Positions 35,501 to 49,815 of a DNA stretch of 64,000 nucleotides are shown in pieces. Each line of letters starts with the position of its first letter. The stretch's first letter is position 1. A model generated the notes under the pieces. It did not search any database. It was not told where the DNA came from and saw nothing but the letters and a program-made list of their open reading frames with translations. A program made the position numbers and the translations under genes. Location of the stretch: assembly GCF_900496995.4 (NCBI RefSeq), contig NC_044009.1, positions 41,997,505 to 42,061,504 of the forward strand, given 5' to 3'. Source of the DNA: Aquila chrysaetos chrysaetos (lineage: Eukaryota > Chordata > Aves > Accipitriformes > Accipitridae).

Positions 35501-38500
35501 AACTGCAAATGTAGACACTTATTCCTTGAGAAAATTAAATTAAACAAGTTTTATTGGGTTTTGATTAAATAATCCACATGATTTTTGTTATGATTCATAT
35601 TTATATTTTATTATTCTTTGCCATAATTTCTTACTATGCAGAATAGTTCATAAACATTGTTTAATAGGAATGTATTTAATTACAGAGAAACATGAATTCT
35701 TGATTTAGCATAGCACAGTAATTCTATGATAAAAACAAAAGCTTAATAATGATGAGAGGATCAACATGTGCAAAGGAAGTGTCTCTCAGAAAGCTGCTGT
35801 GCTGTAACCACATTATCACTAACGGAAACAAGTCAGCAGGAGGTTGTTATGGACATGCACACAGCTAGCATTAGGAAAACTCTACTTACGCTCCTTCCTC
35901 CCCCAATTTGCTCCTAGTGGTTCACCCTTCTTTAATCCCTGTTTTGATAAGAAAGTGAGCAGAGAAGAGGGGCTGACTTCTGCTTCATGGGTTTGAGCAC
36001 TGGGATCATTTGACAGAAACAAAGTAAAAGCAAACTGCCTTGGCAGTGGAGGCATGCTGTGTTTGTATCCTGTCTTTTGGAAAGAACAAATAGTCTGTGA
36101 GAGATACGGGAGAAAGACAATGCAGAGCAGCTTGCTGGTTTTGTATCACCATATCCTTAAATAGAGAGGGGAGACCTGAATGTTTATTATTTCCCTATTT
36201 GTAGCCATAGCCAAGGGAAACAATAGCCTTGCACATACAGCCTTGCATATGTTGTTTGCTCTTGGACCTTAGCAGCGTGCAATATGTATGTAGGTGGAAA
36301 GTTCTGAACACTGAATACATTTTTGAAACTCAGATGTTCCCATCTTCATCCCGTCTTCACCTTTCAGCAAGCCTGGGAGGTCTAAATCAATTATTTACTT
36401 TAAGTTCCCTGCTTGATCTTGGGTTTTTGCCATCCAATTTGACAATCCAAGGGCAGCAAGATTCACTAGGGTGTCTCCTTCAGGCTGCAAATTTTTTGTT
36501 CCCTAATTCTCTGGTGCAGGTAGGATGACACAGGGATGGCATGTGGCCTTGGCTGAAGCAAAGTATGCTCTCACTCATCCTAAATGACCCCTGAGCCTTT
36601 CTAGCCACCCGCTGCAACACTGGCTGCTCTGACACTTGGCAGGAAAAGAAAAAAATGACAGCTATGGCCTGGTTGCTGGATTTTCTTATTTCATGGCCCC
36701 TAGGCTTACCTGAGTGGCAGGAGGGAGCCTGTTTATCACAGTTCATTTGGATCCCGTCTGTTGTTCCTCCCCTCCAGTTCTCCTGAAAACTCCATGCTTC
36801 AAAGAGAAACAGATAATAAAGCAGCAAGAGTGAGTAGTTTTCCCTCTCCCCTCTCTATGACCCAGCCAGCATCCAGCAGAGAAGTTGCTATACACCTACA
36901 GCAGGGAAGGGACACTGGCTGACAGCCTCAGGCATACCCTGCATCTACTTCCCAGCTAGCTGGGGAGGAAGCAGAAGAGGCATTGTGCGACAGGTTGCCA
37001 GCTACAGCGATAACAACTGATACTATCAAAAGCTTCCATGTTTTCAACTCATCATCAAATAGACATTTTTCTTAAGTCAAATTGGCACCACAGGGACTAC
37101 GAGTCAGCAGCAAGGTGAAGGCACGGCACCTCTGACATGCTGGTGTGCAAACGCATGTTTCCTTTCTGGCCTTGGCTTCAGAAGTTGGGGAGCAAAGAAT
37201 GGAGGTCAACACAAGATGGAGGAAGGAGATCCAGTGGATAAGCTGTGGATAAAAGATGACATTCTGGATCTTCATACCAGTTCTGTGCACCCACCTCACA
37301 CTCGCAACCGGTCCCTGCCTTTCAGCCTCTCCCTTCTGCCCTCTGTGGAGTCCTCGCTCCCCTTATCTGTATCCCTCTGTGTCAGGGAGGAGACTGCAGC
37401 ATCCTATGGCACCTGCCCAGGTGTTCCTGGGCACGGAAAAGGGCAAAACAGCCCACTGGAATATTTTTCCATAGAAGGGTCTTTGTGTGATGGTGTTACA
37501 TTGCAGAGTTACAAGGTTATATGGCAGCTTGGGAGAGCACATTCCTGGGAGGAAATTTACTTTGAGGACATCTGTGGACCATATATCACCCGCTCAAAGA
37601 ATCCACAGAGACTTAGCCACCAAAATCTTTGCTGTAATTTCTTCTTGGTCTACTTGGCACATGGTCGGGAGGTGCAAGAGCCCAAACCATGAGTGCGGTG
37701 AAGCCTCCACAATCACTGACACAACTGGTAGGAGCACTGCCATGCACTGGGCCACAGTAGGTGAAAACACATTGGTCTTCAAAAATCAGCTGTGTGCCCG
37801 TGTGGTATCAGTCCTAATGTATTTGTTCTGGTTGCTCCAATAGTCCTCTTCCCCTACCACAGCTCACATTAAGACATTATTTACTGACAGCATTACAGTA
37901 GAGCCAAGGGATTGTTGATCCTCTGGTGTCAGAAGTTCAGCAAGTACAACAGAGGAGGCCACAAGATTGTAAGTAGAACTCAGACATCCATCTGTGTTTT
38001 CTCTTTCACAGAGGTTTAAGCTAACATGATTCCTCTCATATTTTCCACAGGTTAAGTGCAAACATGAAGAATTACTTTGGTGTGGTTGTTGTGCTGCAAC
38101 TTACTAAATCACAGCAATTCAGTCATGAATCTTAAGGCAGATGGTGATGTACATCCAGTTGGTGTTGACGCTAGGTTTTAGAGCAAGCAGTTAGATCCAT
38201 GATTAGCAATTTAATAACAAAAAGAAATAGTCAGCAGAACTTCCACTCCATTAAAAAAGAAAAAGTGGCTGTTTTAAATGTTGCTGAGCGCATAATCTTT
38301 CTGAGACCAGTATCTTGACTTTAGACACACAGAATGAGCCAGAAAGCCTGTGAAGGTGGTGCTCAGAGACTGGCTCAGACAGTGAGGAATGTGGAGCATG
38401 CGAATTCGCCAAGGCTGTGCCTTGACACAGCTCAGCAACTGAGAGCTGCTGCGAAACTTCTCCGAGGCTTCCCAGCAGGTTAGAGGTGCTGCTACAATTA

Positions 38501-41500
38501 CCTTAGAGGGCTTACTGCTTGATGGAAACCTAAAAACATTTCTTACATATATCTGAGCCTTTGTGAAAGCCTCATAAGGTCCAAGTGTGCAACTGGTGCC
38601 CTGACGAAGGCTTGGACCTTGATTTGTGATGAGGTCTGTCTGAGTGCTGCCTTGTGCAGAGACCTCACTGCAAAGCATCCCTTGAAACTGGCCCAGCAAA
38701 GTACATGTGCTGAGCCAGAAATCTCACACAGGCAGATGTCTTTGTGCAACTCCAGTGAGCTAAAGGAGGTTAAACAGGGGTAAAACTGAGGTAGTGACGA
38801 TGGAAGCACAGCTGCATTTTTTTTGCTAAAAGTTTTAGAGGTTTTTTTCTCTCCTTGCTGTGGCTTTGGTAAAGCTAATTTACCTGTTCTAGCCATGATT
38901 TCTTGTGTTTTAACTGGGAACTTGCTGGTTGGGGGAATCTTTAAGAAGAACAGGATAGTTTTGTAAGTCCTTTGTTACCAGTAGGTTGGGGGGAACCCAA
39001 GGCTGGGAACCCAGTCTGCTTTCCCTCTTTTGTAGGAAAAGCTTTCAGCTGCTTTTTTGTCTACCCCACTCAGAAATTTGAAAAGAAACATGAGGGTAAG
39101 GTAAATTCCTCTTCTACCTTTGTAGAACCCTCTGTGGGATTGTCCTGAGTGGTTTGGGCGGCCCACACTGCCAAACCTGTGAGCTAAGTGCAGCATCCAC
39201 TCATGTGCGTACTGTGTGATGAATGCCATTGGCAAATGTTACATTCCTGGCTCTTATTCTCCCATTGTGCAGCTTGGTCAGTCCCCTGCCCATAAACAGA
39301 AATCTGCCAGTTTGGATAACCATCTCTTGGTTTGGTCTGCTTCAAGTATTTTTTTTGGTATCACCAATATAAAGAGACCAGAGAGCTACAAAGAGCAATA
39401 CATAATGAAAGATGGAGATGCTGTGTGTACATCTACATCTGTACATAAATTTAGCTAATATCTAAATTAGCAAAATATCTAAAGGATCTAAATTTTGCTT
39501 TAGCTTTTAATTCTTTTCAATTCCTTTAGTCCTTTAACATGTAACTAGAACTCTGATAATGCTGCATCAGTATACTGTAAAGTGGAAAACCCCAACTCCA
39601 TTTTAATAGAATCCATACTGAAAATCAGAAAATAAGATTAAAGGTTATGTTTTTGACTTCTGGGCTTTATCAGGCTCTAGGAAAAATTTTACATTTTCAG
39701 CTGAAGAGAAGAGAAACTGGGAAGCCAGAGGAAAAAAGACAAAGAAAGATGAAAGCAGTTGGGAAAGAAGAGGAGGAGGTGAATGAGGAAAAAAGGGGTG
39801 GAGGAAGTATGAAAGGGTCAGGTGGCTTACTAGGAAGGCAAAAAAAGGATCAAAGGGTAGGAAGCCAAGTACTAGAAGAAATAATTATAATTTTCAGCAG
39901 CTGGGGAGAAAACTACAATAGAGAAGTCTTCATGGTGCACAGTTGGAAAGGGAAACTGAAAGGTACTATATCAAAAAATGATATTAAAACAGAACTTGTG
40001 GGGGAAACAGCAGAGAAGAGCAAAGAAAAGTGGCTGCTAAATGGAGAAGCACACTGTCATTTGTATCAAGGGATGGTGGCACAAAACTAGTAATAGCTTC
40101 AGCTGTTCTGTGAGAGGTGTTGGAAATCCTTTTGCAGTGGTGCAAAGGGAAATGTACTTTCAGTATTATGTTCAGCTGAGGCTCTTCAGCAAACTGGTGG
40201 AAGCAATTAGCATAGATCATCAGTTTAGCATTCTTTGAATACCGTCTGCTGGACCTCTTTTTGCCTAAAATGATATTTACAAACATTTCTTTCAAACCAT
40301 TAAGTTACAAATCAAGAAATTAATAAGAAAATCCTGGTAAATATGATCCTACTTTTAAGGTCTTGAGCTTGGTGGCCGGGCCTGAATGATGAACTTCAGG
40401 TGGGAATGGGATGACCTTCCAGAAGGTAATCAGGAAGGAATGGGAGAAAATTAGAGTGACTTTTCTCATTTTCTGAGTCTAGTTTTTTCTGTACCAGCTT
40501 TTGTTGCAGTCTTTTTCTGTAGGTAGTGGAGAGATTTGGGCTTTTTATCATGGTTCCTGCAGTGGAATCCGTATTTTCCTTAGATTCCTTGCATATTTAT
40601 GCTGAAAATGATAAGCAAAACCACATTCTATGCATAAGTTTTCTTTTGCTTACAACTTTTCTTTTTTTCTACTCTATTTTGCAGAGTTATTTCTGCATTC
40701 TTTACTATGTGACAATCTTTTGTGAGGGTATTATCCCCATATTGTCTCAACAAATGATCAAGATTTTTAGCACCTGTTCTAGATTTGGTTCGAACCAAGA
40801 ACATGGCAGAGCAAAATAAGGTTGTCCTCCTTCTAATTTCTATGATGAAAGTAAGAAAAAAATCCAGAAAAATTGGGCATAGACACAATGTTTTCTCTGG
40901 AGAAAAGAAAGAGGGTGCCAAGAGAGAAAATGTATTGTTTTAAAATAGGCTCTGTTCACTAAATCATAATTACTGATGAGATTCTAGCCTGTTTTCAATG
41001 GACTGAATAACAATATTAATATTTGCAGTTTTCATGCCATTAATGTAAATGGCAGAAGACCTCCAGTTCACCCTCCCTCCCCGCAGTGTTTTGTCCACTA
41101 ACGAGGGAAATATGTAAGGGATGATACATCAGCAGAGAAATACAGAAATCAGCCTCAGTCCCAAAATACTGAAAATTTGATGGAATAAATTATCTGGCAT
41201 GCAGGCTGCAGAAAGGCCTCAGAGGTAGTAAAAAAAAAAAAAGTCAGTGGTATTGTTAAATTTTGAACCAGATCCTTTAGCATCTCCACAGGACTTTCTT
41301 CTAAGGGTGTGACTTAGTTTTGAACATAACCCAATGTAATGAAATGTCAGCAGAATGTGCTTCATGGGAAAGCATAGTTGCTTGAGATACTTAAAAGAAA
41401 ACTGATTAAAGTGGAAAAAACTGGTGGAGAATCATGCATCCTGAAAGGGAGATGGAAATAATAGTCTGACCCCTTGTACTTCTAAAAACCCTCATACTAT

Positions 41501-42339
41501 TCTGATGGTAAATATGGGCAATAAAATGGGAGGAATTTATGTGCATGTGCAGGAGGTGGTACTCCCCTCCAGTGATGACTCTAATAACTTTTACCTGGTG
41601 GGCATCTCAGCAGAGTAATTTGTAGAAGACTTGTACATGTGTGTGCATGTAGCACAAAGGAAGTTGAAGAGAACAGTATCACAAAAGTCAAGAACAGAAT
41701 TGGTTATTTACTATCACAAAAAGAATAAGCAGACAAAATATTTAATGGATATACATTGGCAGACTGAAAAAAAAAAAGGCCATTGCCTTGCAAAGAACCT
41801 GTTCATTTTCTCCTTTTGACCCCTTTTTGTGCTCACCTCCAGTTGTCATATGCCTGTCTCAAATCATGAGGTCTCCTGTGCAGATGCATGAATGTACAAG
41901 AACTTTGAAATGGGTCCTGCTTAAACAGCATTAGGAAAAAAAAAGCATATGGAAACTTGTTCTAGGGAGCTATTGCATGCTGTAGCAAGTTTCTGTAACA
42001 TGTTGAGATGGGCATGTGGCAACTGAGGCTGAGCATGAAAAAGCCAAGACTTCTGGCCACCTCCTGCCAGCAGGAAGCAGTAGCTGGAGAGTTTTAACAA
42101 GGGCTTCCCAAACAGAAGTGGCAACCAAACATGAAGTTCCCTGAAAGAGTAATCCTGCTGCTTATAGGCATGAATGACCCCTTTGGTGCTGTCATCTTCT
42201 TGTGGTCAGGGCTTAAGCCTGGGACCTTATCCATGGGTTTTGTATACTGTTCATGACAGCCTGTAAGTAGGATATTGTGTTTTCAACTCCTTGCTCTACA
42301 TATATTTTTCTGAAATTTAGGTGTCCCTACTGTCCCACA

Positions 42340-42387
42340 TTTTGCCCAGTATGACTCTTGCCCAGTTTGACTCTTGCCCAGTTTCAA
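42340..42387 (+). repeat. Three tandem copies of a 16-bp unit
   Basis: TTTTGCCCAGTATGAC, TCTTGCCCAGTTTGAC, TCTTGCCCAGTTTCAA: three adjacent, slightly diverged copies. Confidence 0.85.
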
Positions 42388-45300
42388 AACTCCTAGAGTT
42401 CTGTAGCCAAGACAGGAGTTTCTTACTCTACCATGCTGGGGGAGCAAAGATGTTCTGGGACAGTGGCAAAGACGACTGGGGTTAAAGTGCCACTTTGTTT
42501 ATGTCCCAAATTAGCCACAGGGCTCCATTCAGTAAGTGGCATTGTAAATGATCAAATTAAAATTACTTCATTCTTACCATGTTATTTTAACGTAACTAAG
42601 GTTCAGAAAGACTCTGGAGCTTCTCTTTGATAAGCAAGAAGAAATGCAACATGACTGCAAACTTTGTAGTGAAAATAAAATAAAACCTTGCATTTTCATG
42701 ACCTTGAAGAGTATCGTAATGAAATTCTTTACTGACTCAGGTACTTATCATAATAAATCCTTAAAGTCCAGAAAGTCTGTCTCCTACCTTTGCCTAAACA
42801 AGATGAAACCAAATAAGGTTCTCTTAAAAGTTTTGTATTAAACCTAAATTACAATTCCCTGGAAGAAAGATTAGGGCTTGAAATGGGGCATGGGGGAAGA
42901 GGTAGAACAGGGCGGTGCCTGGGGTGCAGCAGGTTGCTGCAGGGCTGGTGGGCTGGGAGAGGAGCCCTGGGGTGCCCTGGTGCAGAGCTGCATGGTGGGG
43001 GAGAGAAAGACCACCCCAGCAGGGCAAGACATTTGCTTTGAAGATGAAGTGGTCAAAGGGGCACAAGCTGGGGTCCTGCCTCAGGTGATCCCTGCCAGCA
43101 CAGAAGCATTGACAAAACCAATTTCTGCTTAAAAGCAGGGAGCCAGAAATTTTAGCAATTGCCTTCAATTGCTAACAAGGGAAAAGGATAGAGTCTAATA
43201 CTGATACTTAAATAATGGACAAATCTTGCTATATAGCAGTTATTTGCTAGTCAGGAAGGCTACTAAATCACAGCTTTAATTTAGAAAAAGAGCTGATATA
43301 TTTGAGCACACAGTGAAACTAGAGAATCATGTCATTACAGAGCTCAGCCCTTCTTTTGTCTGCCCTGTGCTTTTTATCACTTTTCTCTTTTGCATCATTT
43401 TAAAATGAAAGCCTGGTATCTGTTCTGGCACTGGAAAGGCAATCGAACATGCCTGCACAAAGCCCCTTCCTGTGAGTCCGTCCTCACAGGTCTGAGATGT
43501 GGTCCTCCCATTGACTATTGACACTGGCGAAAGGAGTGGTGTCTTCTACTTCTCCTGTAAAGCAGCTATTGCTGTACAAGTAATGACATAATGACCACGG
43601 GAGGAAATGACTTGGTGGTGAAAATTGGAAGGAAACTACTGTTGATTGTACTAAAAAAAGAAATGCTGCTGTTGTTCGGAGTATTTAGCCTAGCTGCAGC
43701 CAGAGTCTGCTTTTTTCCACCTTTTGCTTTGCAAAAAGTGGTTGGATTTCTTACAGCAAATAGAGGCATTTGTTGTAAAGACAAGTTGTCAGCAGCATAG
43801 CTCTGCCCACACCATGCAAGCACCATATATTATGTATATGGGGGAAAGCTATGAAAACATAAGGAATCTGCATATCCACACTTCATGTATTCAGTCTTCA
43901 TCAAGCCTTTAAAGGAGCATCTCCTCAGGAAAAAACAAGCAAGGCAATTTGTAAGATGCCAATGACAGATAAATTCTTTATTCTGAGTCAGATTAGTTAA
44001 CTTAGTTGCACCCAGAGTCCATGAAACGCTAGTGAAAAGGCAAGCTTTGGATCAGGTTAAGAGAAGGGGTACAAAGCACTGAAAAGGCATAGCCTTGATA
44101 AGGCATAGCACCTATGAATTAAAAGAGCAGTTGTGATGACTAAATCCAAGTCCTGAGCTTTGGACATATACCTGACACGGACATTTCTTTTTTTATTACC
44201 ACAGACTTCTTTGTGTCTGGAAATCTTTTAAGATTATTATTTGAGAACTATTTCTGAGTGATGAAAGGATGCCAGTGCCTGCCCAACCTGTGGCTAAGCT
44301 AACAAGTGCGGAATTCAGTCTTGCCATAGCATTACAGTGTTGTAGCTGTGATGATCCAACCTAAAGACATGAGCAAGGCAAATGGTGTAGCAAAACATGC
44401 TACATGTTATTAGGTCAGGTGGTATTACCGGGAAAACCAGACATATTTGGGGGAAAACTGCTTTTTAGGGAAAAGTATTGCAAAGGCCTGAAGGAAGACT
44501 TATGCACCCAAAAGCCTATCTGGTGTTTCCCAAATATATCCACTGAACCAATAAATTATATTCCTTGTCTTTGCAGACCATATCTCTTTTTGTGATAGCA
44601 GTGTGATTTAAGATACAAGATCTTTGCGTTTTATTCTATTTAGTTCTGCTCATCGTCTGACATGTGGAGCAGCCCATTGCTGTCCCACCTTTAATCTACC
44701 ACAGGAGAAATGTCAGGTGAGATAATAAGTTATGGTGGGAGGGAGGAGTTTTAGTAAAAGCTCACTGTTTTCTAGCTGTTCTGTCCCTTGTGACCCAACA
44801 TAGAGCAAGGGCTAGAATACCTTCGAGGTTTTGGTAAAAGTCTGAAGCGGGAGGAGCATTAAGGTAGTGAAAAGCTACTTTGACATTACATATCACTTTC
44901 ATTTTTTCTTGCCTTCAGATAAGGAATAAACAAAGTGGAAAGGAGGTACATGTAAAAAAGGAATTTTATCTTGCCTCCTTGTTATTTTAACGTGTCTTTT
45001 CTCTTTACTTGAAATAAATGGCTTCTGTTAATTCAGTCAGTGGTTAAACATCTAGAACTTTCAAGGCTACCTTAAGACAGTAATCCTTGTGTCTAAAGAC
45101 AAGCACACCCGAATCCCAAATCTTTCTGGCCATGTCATGAAGACAGTTTAGAAGTAAAAGTTTTGGAAATATTTCCAAACCTTGCCAAGTCCTTCTTTCA
45201 CACCAAAACCCCCTTTATTCTCTGTGGATGCTTTTCACTTTAGTGTGGTCTTAAATACACAACTTTTCCTTTTATTTTATTTTTTACCTTCTTCCTCAAT

Positions 45301-48300
45301 GACTTATTTACTTCCTCCTCTGAAATGAAAAACCTGGGTGGAGGAAAAAAATGTGTAACTGTATGTGCTCATTAATCCCTGTGATTCTAATTATATGCAG
45401 GGCAGGATAATTGTAGTTTGAACTCAAGGCTGGCTGTACAGGTCTCATTGAATTTAAAAATATGTTTCTGACAAATGGTTTTAATTAGATTCAAGTGATG
45501 GTGCCACTATTTTGCATACGTAATCTTCATAAGCTATTTGTCCGTGAAGATTAAAAAAAAAAAAAAAAAAGTGTTTTTGAACTTTAAAAGAAGTTTTTAT
45601 CCCTAGATCCTATGTCCTAAGCGTGGTCAGTGACACATTTTAAATATGCAGTGATGGTGTTTCTTATTTTCAGTCATGATAATGTCAAATTCAGAAATGC
45701 TTAAAAGTGATATTGAACTTGTGTTCTCTTTTACTAGCTCTGAAATCTTAGGCTAATGATTCACATTCAGATATTTTAAACTAATGCAGATTTATGGGAC
45801 TTCAAACACAAAGAGCCATATGCTTCCTCAAGCACCAGAGCACGGAGTGAATAACACTTGAAACACACTCCCCAAAGCGCCTGACACATGCTTTCTTGCA
45901 CAAAAGAAAAAATTCTGTATGTTAAAATACAGTCACGATTTCAGATCCTTAAAGGCTGCAGAGCGCAAAGACCTGATCCATAGCTCAGTGAAATCGGCGA
46001 GGATTTTTCTGTTGATTTCAATCAGTGGTAAAACAAGAAGAGGTGCTTTGTCCAAACTGAAGAGTGGAGAGTGTGTTAAAACAAATCAGCTGAGGAGCCT
46101 TATCTTGTATAATTAAAATTAGTAGAAAATGAAAGCTATCTCATTCCTTTCTGTAAAGAAATATTTTAGAGAAAGGATAAAAGGGCAATTAACTTTCAAA
46201 TTGCTCTCTAAATAGCTGGGGAATTTGGAGGTGTATGAATCTTCCCTGTTCTGTGGATCTTGGGGATCTTTGTCAAACATGATGCTGCCTGTGCAAGTGC
46301 TAGCCAGGTCCAGGGGTGATGTTCCCGCATGTGCCTGCCCTTGGCCCCTCCTTTGCTGGACTCCCCTTGCTGCTGATTGCTTTGAGCCGTAGCAGGGACT
46401 GAGAAAGAGGGAAGGCAATTTTAAATTGCCTCCCAGCAGGAATTCTGTACTAAAAATCTAGCGGCTACATTCTCATTCTCCATTACTATAATATTGCAGA
46501 AAAGATGGAAGAAGCTTTTTTCTTAAATTACAAATGTCTAGTTGCAAAGGAATAAAGCCTCTGAAGAGACCAATTTGGTGCTGAGGCAACTTCTTTCTGT
46601 CCTCTGCTCAATAGCAATCTATTTTTAGACAGTTTGGATAAAATTACATTCAGCCTCTTTGGTCTTTGACAGAGGATCAGAGTTTGTTTGAAGACTTTCC
46701 GTGTAAGCCTGGCACCTCAGCAATGAACGTGTTTGGTTGCTGAGCTGAGAAATAAGGCGGTTCTGGTAATGGAAGGCTGTGTGTTATTCAATAATCTGCT
46801 TTCCCATGCACATAGAGTTCAGCCCTGTAAATCTCCTCATGAATCACCTTCTTGTTTATTTTCCACTCTCCCTCATTAATTCCCTGAATTCCTCAGTGCT
46901 GATGTTCGTAATAGGAGGCTATTCAGAAGGTCAAAATACCTCTCACTGGGCACTTATTATTTCTGTTTTGCCTTTGCCACTAGGAAGCAAGAGTGTGATC
47001 AGTGGTAGAAAGGTTTGCTCATGTGTTTATTTTTTTTAAGGTAATGGATGCAACTATCCATTTAATGCTTACCTATGACTACAGCTAGAATTAAAACCTA
47101 CAGATACCTGTTGGTTTTTTTATATATTAAAAAAAAAGGCATCATTTCATTGGATATTCTTTCCACTGCATTGCTAGGGATCCTAATAATTTGGTTATGC
47201 CATTCTGAAAACATGTGGGTTTTTTTGTTGCTGTTTTTTGGATTAGTTGAATTATTTTTAATGACTTGGATTGTTATCACCTGTAATAAGAAATAATGAA
47301 TATTTACAGTAGAGGGAGCAATAGCACCATTACTGCTCTATTTCTCTTTGGCTATCTGTCAGTTGTGTTATAGCTTTATATAGCAGATATATAGAAAAAC
47401 AACAATTATCTAGATGAAATTATGTGGTCTTTTCCCTCATGATTCATATTAACTATTAAAACAATACTTTATTTTATAAGAAGCAGAACATTTTTCTTAG
47501 GGAGTTGTCTTAGAATAGAGCTGGATGAGCTGAACAACAATACTGTTTCCACCTGAAAGAGATCTCCTTTTTCAATCGCTACTTTAAAATTATGCTCTTT
47601 ATCAGGGATTTTAAATTATAATCAGCGTATTTGGCACCTTCCTTTCAAGGCTTGCAGAATGCTTTAAAACCTTTGTGAGTGTTTGTGCTACCTGTGGTTA
47701 ACAAGACCCTTCTGGTGTTGCTATGGAAATTGTGTTACAGTATGCACACGCTGGATCCTCTGCACGCTCAAATGGGAGTGGGAGAGGTGACGGTGGTTCA
47801 GCATCTCTTTGTTCAACAACACGACCCTTAAGCAGGAGGCAGTCAGAAAAATTAGGAAATTATTTGGGAAAACGCATCTTAATACAGGATGTGTCTTAAG
47901 ACTTCTATTCAGTGCAATGTGCCTTACAGGCTATTTGTAATATATACATCAGCCTTCCCAGACTGGACTTTAACTGCAGGTCAAATAAAAATCAGTGCTG
48001 TTACTGGGCAACCCATTTTCAGTAATCCTTTGGGTGGTCACTTGAGAAAGATTTCTGGATACTACAATATATTTCCTTACATGAAAGAGCCTCTTGAAAA
48101 GGAGGAGAAGGACACACGTGGCACTGACATGTCAGCTGAAGTTTTTGTGGGAGGCTGCAGTGGCAGCACACCAGTGTAGGGTTTGAGCTGGTGGCTCTCC
48201 AGATGCACAGGTCTGGACTGGAAGTGCAGCTGAGAACAGAAATGTGCCTAAATACTGGTCTGAATTGCAGCTTCTGCACCATCTTCACTTCAGTGCAATT

Positions 48301-48796
48301 ACAGGAAGGATTTTTCTCCTATATGGGTTGGGATTTTTGAACAGATTGTCTCCTGCAACATGTGGTGGCTTATTTAGGGCAGAGATGTGACACATCATGG
48401 GAAGTAGTTCAGGTTGGAGGACTAAACTTAGGTGAAAATGGAGGGGTGAGGAATTTGGCCTGAGAGAAAGAAACAAACAAACAAATTTGGATTTTTCCAT
48501 CATAAAATGGAAGAAAAAAACAACGTTGGCAAATCTGGAATTTTCCTATGGGGAAATTTTGAATTTTGGAAGAGTATTTTTCCTTAAAATGTAATACTTA
48601 GATTGAAACTTCCCAGTGAGTTCTGCTGTTCAGGCTGCAAACTATTTCAAACCAGGGAGTGTCTGCACATGCGGTCTTGATAGTACATGGCAAGACAAGA
48701 CTCTGATCTTGGCTCGGTCTCCAGATATCACAGTAAAAATGAGACATTATAGGCAAAAAGAATGTAGGAATAGAGCTTTTCTCTGGTGATCTGACA

Positions 48797-48824
48797 ATGA
48801 ATAAATGACAATGAATAAATGTTG
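48797..48824 (+). repeat. Two tandem copies of a 14-bp unit
   Basis: GACAATGAATAAAT appears twice in direct succession. A minor duplication with no evident function. Confidence 0.8.
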
Positions 48825-49699
48825 ATCTCCAGAGTCCTGTCTTTATGAAACCACTCTTCTTACCAGAAATGCACTTTATAATCTCTTTGGAAGGTGATTA
48901 GAGGAGGGAAAATAAAAAAGAAAAGGGCCCATGGCTTAGATCATCCTTTTGCCATTCAAGATGAACTGTCAAAACATTGTCATTTGTTGTAACAGACTCA
49001 TTTAAAAAGCCAAATCACCAATGCATAAATGGCTCTTGTTCATAACATTATTTAAATGGATGATTTTGTTTTATTTAATTTGGACATCATGCCATCTTTG
49101 CAGAATTGTGTTGGTGTCACTTCTATTTTCTTGTTAAAGGTTGCTCATCAACAATTCACAGCATCGTCCTTTCATTTCACTTTGATAATCCAGTGTTGCC
49201 TCCATACGTGCACACTGACATTCTTTCATTCTGGTATCATAATATCATCTTGATAGAACCATGGAAACATTGTTTTGTCTCCATAATGGTGTTATAATTA
49301 CCTCATAATGTCTTGAAGCAGTTAGTATTACAATCATATGTTACAAAAAGTATATGTGATGTGTGCATAGCAGTCTGTGCTGTAGCATTTGTTAGGATTG
49401 TACTGAAGTTTGTTTGCAGGTCTCCAAAGAGTGGTAGTTTGTAATAAATGTTTACACACTAATTAGTGTTTGGGTACATTTCAGAAAAAAAAAACCCAAA
49501 CCCTTCCTACCTTGTCATAAGTAATTGCCTTTTTCTGTGTTAACTCAAAAAGAACTGACTTATTAAAGCTATTTTTAACCTAGAGGATGACCGCAAGGTT
49601 GACAATTTATGAACCAATTAACTCTCCACTTTTCTTTAGCACTCCTTGAGCATCTCGGAACACTATAAACTGGAACAAGGGCTCCTTGCCACTCCTGGG

Positions 49700-49815
49700 A
49701 GGCAAATAAGTATCACTATAACCATTTTACAGAAGTATAAAAGAGAGGCACAGAACTGTGACTTGCTTGAGGTCATTTTGCAAATCCATAGCAGAATTGT
49801 TACAAGATCCAGAGA
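49700..49815 (-). mobile_element. MIR SINE relic
   Basis: Antisense MIR core: CCATTTTACAGAAGTATAAA, then GAGAGGCACAGAACTGTGACTTGCTTGAGGTCA, then ATAGCAGAATTGTTACAAGATCC. These are collinear with the MIR pattern CCATTTTACAGATGAGGAAACTGAGGCACAGAG...AAGGTCACACAGCTAGTAAGTGGCAGAG. Old and diverged. Confidence 0.75.

Larger units (their letters stand above)
29571..49635. other. Long intergenic stretch, no gene recognised
   Basis: About 20 kb of mostly unique AT-rich sequence. The largest open frames (near 33079-33477, 37216-37692 and 39647-40090) have no family match, no splice context and biased composition. Ropporin 5' exons with the RIIa domain might lie in the first few kilobases on the minus strand, but I found none. 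Small features: a 16-bp triplicate near 42340 and an A18-20 tract near 45551. Confidence 0.5.

Noticed and set aside
37216-37692. 158-codon plus-strand open frame
   Set aside because: No recognisable domain, mixed composition and overlapping open frames in other phases; likely chance.
39647-40090. 147-codon Lys/Glu-rich plus-strand open frame
   Set aside because: The coding look comes from purine-rich low-complexity DNA.
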